A program made the translations under genes and the position numbers. Positions 61,201 to 64,000 of a DNA stretch of 64,000 nt are shown here, one piece after another. The stretch is from Haematococcus lacustris (Eukaryota > Chlorophyta > Chlorophyceae > Chlamydomonadales > Haematococcaceae), in NCBI GenBank assembly GCA_030144725.1, contig JASKMD010000006.1, forward strand, positions 5,351,341 to 5,415,340, written 5' to 3'. The notes below the pieces were generated by a model. It saw nothing but the letters and a program-made list of their open reading frames with translations, did no database searches and was not told where the DNA came from. Numbering within the stretch: position 1 is the first letter of the stretch; each line of letters begins with the position of its first letter.

Positions 61201-62804
61201 TGGCCAGAAGCAATGGATGATCGTGCAGCTGTTGTACTAGCGGGAATGGAATGCCCTGTGTGATGATCCTGCAGTTGAAGTGATGGCATGGTCCAGGTGA
61301 CGCAGCATGTAGTCAGATTGGCATCCACACGCATTGGTAGTCAGGCAGCGTCTCACCTGGCTGTCCCCACTGAACGTGGCCCTCAGCAGCACTGACACTG
61401 ACTTGCTGAACAGCACACTCTGTGTGCCCAGCAGGGCAGCAAAGATGGAGTAGGATACGGGCAGCAGGGCCACCCAGATGGACTTTTCTCTCCCCTTCTG
61501 CCTGTGCACCCATAGACATAGACATAGCACCCAAAGACAGCATGAGCAGCAGCGAAAAGAGGACACAGCAGTGTGTAGCAGCAGGGAGGTGCAGCCAAAG
61601 CACCCAGCCATGAGCTTATGAGGGGCGAGAGAGACTCACCCTGCCACATTCTTGCCATGTAGGTAGAGGATGTAGGACCCAAACACAAAGACAAACATCA
61701 TCACCAGGTACACAATGTAAGCCGGCCTGCAGCCAGGTCCGAACCCAGCTTGTTGAGACATGATAACAAAAGGCAGTCAGGCAGGCAGGCAGGTCGGCGC
61801 CCAGCTCGTCAAGGTTGCCATAGCTCTGGCTCAGAGCTAGTAGCAGCATCATGGAGGATAAGCGGAATGAGCATGGAGAGCACTGTACTTGCTTTTTGTA
61901 CAAGTCCAAGAGCTGTTGGACATTGTAGTCATCTGACGAGTGGTTTCCAAAGATGACCAGCAGCATGCATCCACCGATGATGCATGCTGTCGCGATTAAC
62001 ACCAGAAAGGTGATCTGCGCTCAACAGCACATGGTCTCAGTGACTGGGCTCACTGCCCCACTGATGTATGGCTACAGCACAGCAGCAGGCTGACACTGTG
62101 GCAGGCCGGTGGCCTCACCTTTTCTTTCAGCACAAATGACGCAAACACCACATTACTTACAAATTGCACACTGCCTAATGCAGCCAGCAATGACTGCGCT
62201 GCATAACCTGCAACGAATGAAGCACACTATGGTCAACACACCACTGTGGCAAATGTCAGCTGGACTGGTCATGCACAAACATGGTGGCCCAACAGCTGGG
62301 AAGATGCAGCTGGGAAGATGCAGCTGATGCAGGAGAAAGGATGCGTACCAAAAGAAACGAAGTTTGCGATGTTACCCACAATGAACACCCCGGTACCTAT
62401 CTGCCACTCCCGGAACCTCCTGCATAGGGTTGTTGCGAGTAGGGTAAGTTCCAACCTGGCAGTGGGGTGATGCTGTACATGGGCACAAGCACTACCCACG
62501 TTACAGGAGGCTTCTCTGCCTCAGGCATATCCAGGTTGGCTCGACGGTTGTGACCCAGCTTCATCACATTCTGCATTTACCAGATAGCAGCGTGGGCTGG
62601 TGTGTCTATGACTACGTGCCAGTACCTAACTTGCTGGCTGCTCACTGTGCCCAAGTTGATCGCCACGCTTCCAACCTGCAGACATAGCGCGCAACACCTC
62701 GAGCTGGCTTTCTCAGAGCTCAGGAATGCAAGTCAAACATGCACACGATGTGTTCCCTCGGCACTCACCAGGTTGATACCGGCGCCCACGTACCATCCAA
62801 CCAT
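58238..62804 (-). CDS. NIPA-type magnesium transporter (DUF803), complete
   Basis: NIPA proteins are multi-pass Mg2+ carriers of plasma or endomembranes. Exons with agreeing phases: 62804-62769, 62675-62646, 62570-62500, 62419-62349, 62207-62119, 62014-61893, 61726-61640, 61501-61357, 61048-60971, 60654-60562, 60253-60179, 59903-59820, 59630-59486, 58975-58847 and 58386-58238, giving 467 residues. Hydrophobic helices in family order: WYVGAGINLVGSVAINLGTN; GTGVFIVGNIANFVSFGYAA; ALGSVQFVSNVVFASFVLKE; FLVLIATACIIGGCMLLVIF; YIVYLVMMFVFVFGSYILYL; LGTQSVLFSKSVSVLLRATF; WVTLLCFILAAGFWVTRLNK; MIIVPLMQICWTLFSIISGM; and NAIMFSVGVLVVFIGVFLLT. A hydrophilic tail of about 150 residues follows, longer than in typical NIPA proteins. 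The sixth intron uses a GC donor, GCAAGT. Confidence 0.9.
58457..58665. repeat. (GGGCAGGCAGCA)n minisatellite in NIPA intron
   Basis: About 17 units of 12 bp alternate GCAGGGCAG with GCTGGGCAG and GCTGAGCAG, between the last two NIPA exons. Confidence 0.93.
59372..59480. repeat. CCAGGGCCACTGGTCCAGG-type repeat in NIPA intron
   Basis: Degenerate copies of CAGTGGTCCAGG/CCTGGACC, partly inverted, fill the intron side of the exon 59630-59486. Confidence 0.75.
60300..60380. repeat. GGGTCAGGGGGAGGGCCAGGGCCA repeat in NIPA intron
   Basis: A purine-rich imperfect tandem repeat between exons 60654-60562 and 60253-60179. Confidence 0.8.
60860..60955. repeat. GGCTGGCTGGC-type repeat in NIPA intron
   Basis: Imperfect CTGGCGG units next to the exon 61048-60971. 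A second array, AGCAGCAGCTAGGC, lies at 61,060-61,140 on its other side. Confidence 0.8.
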
Positions 62805-63222
62805 TCTACGACAACGTCCGCCCTAAACTCTAACAAGTTGAACTCCGTGTGTACGCCGGGAGGCGGACTGCACCATTAGCCTGTCGTACTAGCGCACAGC
62901 AGGGATGGGAGCCGTGGGAGCTTAGGGAGCAAAACTTGTTGGCAAGGCCGGCATGGGCAAGGCTGTTCCCCGTACACCCCCACCCCACCCCCCATGACTA
63001 TCAAGCAGCATACCATACGACCATAGGCACCAGGTCTGTCACTAGGCGCAGCGGGGAGTTTGGCGGTGGACAAAAGAAATTGGAACCAGGAAATCAAATA
63101 AACAAATAACGATTCACAAAGCAAATGCAGCGCACAGTGAAGCCCTTCACCGTTAAGACTATACATGGCTTGACTGCACGCTTGGTTTGGTATGGAAAGA
63201 TCTTACAAATTCGCAATGATGT
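62805..63222. other. Upstream region of NIPA; dispersed repeat
   Basis: It contains the third copy of the 40-bp core (63,113-63,145) that is tandem at 51.0-51.1 kb. No gene is seen. Confidence 0.45.
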
Positions 63223-63234
63223 ATGTCGCCTCGC

Positions 63235-63532
63235 AGGTGGCTGCACCCGGTGCGCAGCATGGCGACGAGGTCCCGGATCCGGGCCCTGATGTGCTCAACA
63301 AGCATCAACAGCATCAAGTTCTACGACCGGGACGTGTCATACGCGTTGAACATCCGCCGCATTGCAGCCGGGCCGGGCCGCCCACGCGAGCTCAGCAGCT
63401 GGCCGGGCCGCCCAACCCGTTGCAGCCGGGCCTGGCATGCCCAACCAAGGCGGTGTGGGCCAGAAGTGGGTGCTCGTGCGCGACAAAGGCATGCTGCGGA
63501 AGTGGCAGCGGCGGTACCAGCGGCAACGATAG
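63235..63532 (+). pseudogene. TnpB/Fanzor-like 3' end (DRDVSxALNIRR subfamily), frameshifted
   Basis: FYDRDVSYALNIRRIAAGPG and RPRELSSWPGRP lie in one frame. The continuation GPGMPNQGGVGQKWVLVRDK, GMLRKWQRRYQRQR and stop lies in another. Upstream CTRC and CSTS pairs, also in different frames, look like a zinc ribbon split by a frameshift. The block order matches the relic at 37.87-38.08 kb. Zinc ribbon followed by D-x-D-x-S/N-x-x-x-N is the C-terminal layout of TnpB/Fanzor. Function is inferred from the motif only. Confidence 0.6.
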
Positions 63533-64000
63533 TGACAAGTGTATCATGCCATGAATCAAACAAACCAACATCCTGCCCCTTACAAAGGGAATGGGTGTGC
63601 ACGGGGTAGGGCTCCTAGGACTCCTAGGGGTAGGACTCCTAGGGTCACATCTAAGTTAGGGACACACACCGGTCTCTGACTGCTGTGGAGAAGTGAAGGG
63701 GCTCTACGGGAGGATAGGGATACAGGGAACCCTGAGGGAAACCATCTCGCCGCATGCTACGCTAAAACATACGGTGCTGGAGCCGGTGTAGTGCAGCTTC
63801 AGGAAGCCCGGCAGAGAAAGGGTCAGTACTGGCGGCTGTGGCCACGCAAGCGGTTCGAGACGCGGGGACGCAGACAAGGACCATGCCGGTCATTTGTGGC
63901 GGCAACAGAGCACCACTGCGGGAGGAAGCGCCACCCGATTGTCATGCTCTGTGCGCAATGCGCATGACAGAGCCTGATGCATGCCATCAGTGATTCTTAA
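63533..64000. other. No gene seen
   Basis: It holds a GGACTCCTAGGGGTA-type short repeat at 63,605-63,645 and nothing else recognisable. Confidence 0.5.

Overview
This window is nuclear DNA of a green alga. It is mixed GC and dense in simple repeats. Genes are interrupted by many short GT-AG introns, and several proteins have long Ser/Pro/Gln/Ala-rich linkers. Everything fits a chlorophyte of the order Chlamydomonadales: PAS-domain guanylate cyclases, a mitochondrial ATM-type ABC half-transporter, dispersed genes with a TnpB/Fanzor-like C-terminus, and TGTAA-like poly(A) motifs. An interstitial (TTAGGG)n tract hints at a Haematococcus-like species rather than C. reinhardtii, but that is inference. 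I built the gene models by matching conserved protein blocks and requiring that splice phases agree from exon to exon. No transcript evidence was available.

Layout. (1) 1-9,379, minus: an ATM/HMT-type mitochondrial ABC half-transporter, 18 exons, cut at its 3' end by the window edge. (2) 9,380-11,187: divergent intergenic region with a 740-bp (CCCCG)148 array. (3) 11,188-32,036, plus: a ~21-kb gene of at least 29 exons for a PAS-domain class III cyclase whose residues predict guanylate cyclase; its introns host several mobile elements. (4) 33,976-37,483, minus: a complete 10-exon eIF2beta gene. (5) 37.8-38.7 kb: a decayed TnpB/Fanzor-like 3' end and a hAT-like MITE. (6) 38,956-43,611, minus: a right-handed beta-helix protein. 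(7) 44,202-48,705, plus: an unrecognised protein with a Gly/Pro/Ala repeat. (8) 49,731-50,343, plus: a small TnpB/Fanzor-like gene. (9) 50.3-52.5 kb: sparse, repeated sequence. (10) 52,482-53,293 and 54,315-57,769, minus: unrecognised low-complexity proteins. (11) 58,238-62,804, minus: a complete 15-exon NIPA-type magnesium transporter. (12) 63.2-63.5 kb: another decayed TnpB/Fanzor-like 3' end.

The most unusual content is a mobile-element family seen six times (near 3.4, 16.7, 20, 27.6, 30.6 and 33.6 kb). Every copy shares one fixed end (CACCTTRGCCCTCAA...), while the other end and the interior vary. Five copies are flanked by perfect 12-16-bp target duplications that all end in CAG. One copy sits in the Walker A exon of the ABC transporter, where its 15-bp duplication supplies both the GT donor and the AG acceptor of an intron: a textbook-like case of intron birth. 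The longest copy carries, on the opposite strand, a protein C-terminus with a RuvC-III-like DRDxNAxLN motif. A second subfamily (DRDVSxALNIRR) occurs twice elsewhere.
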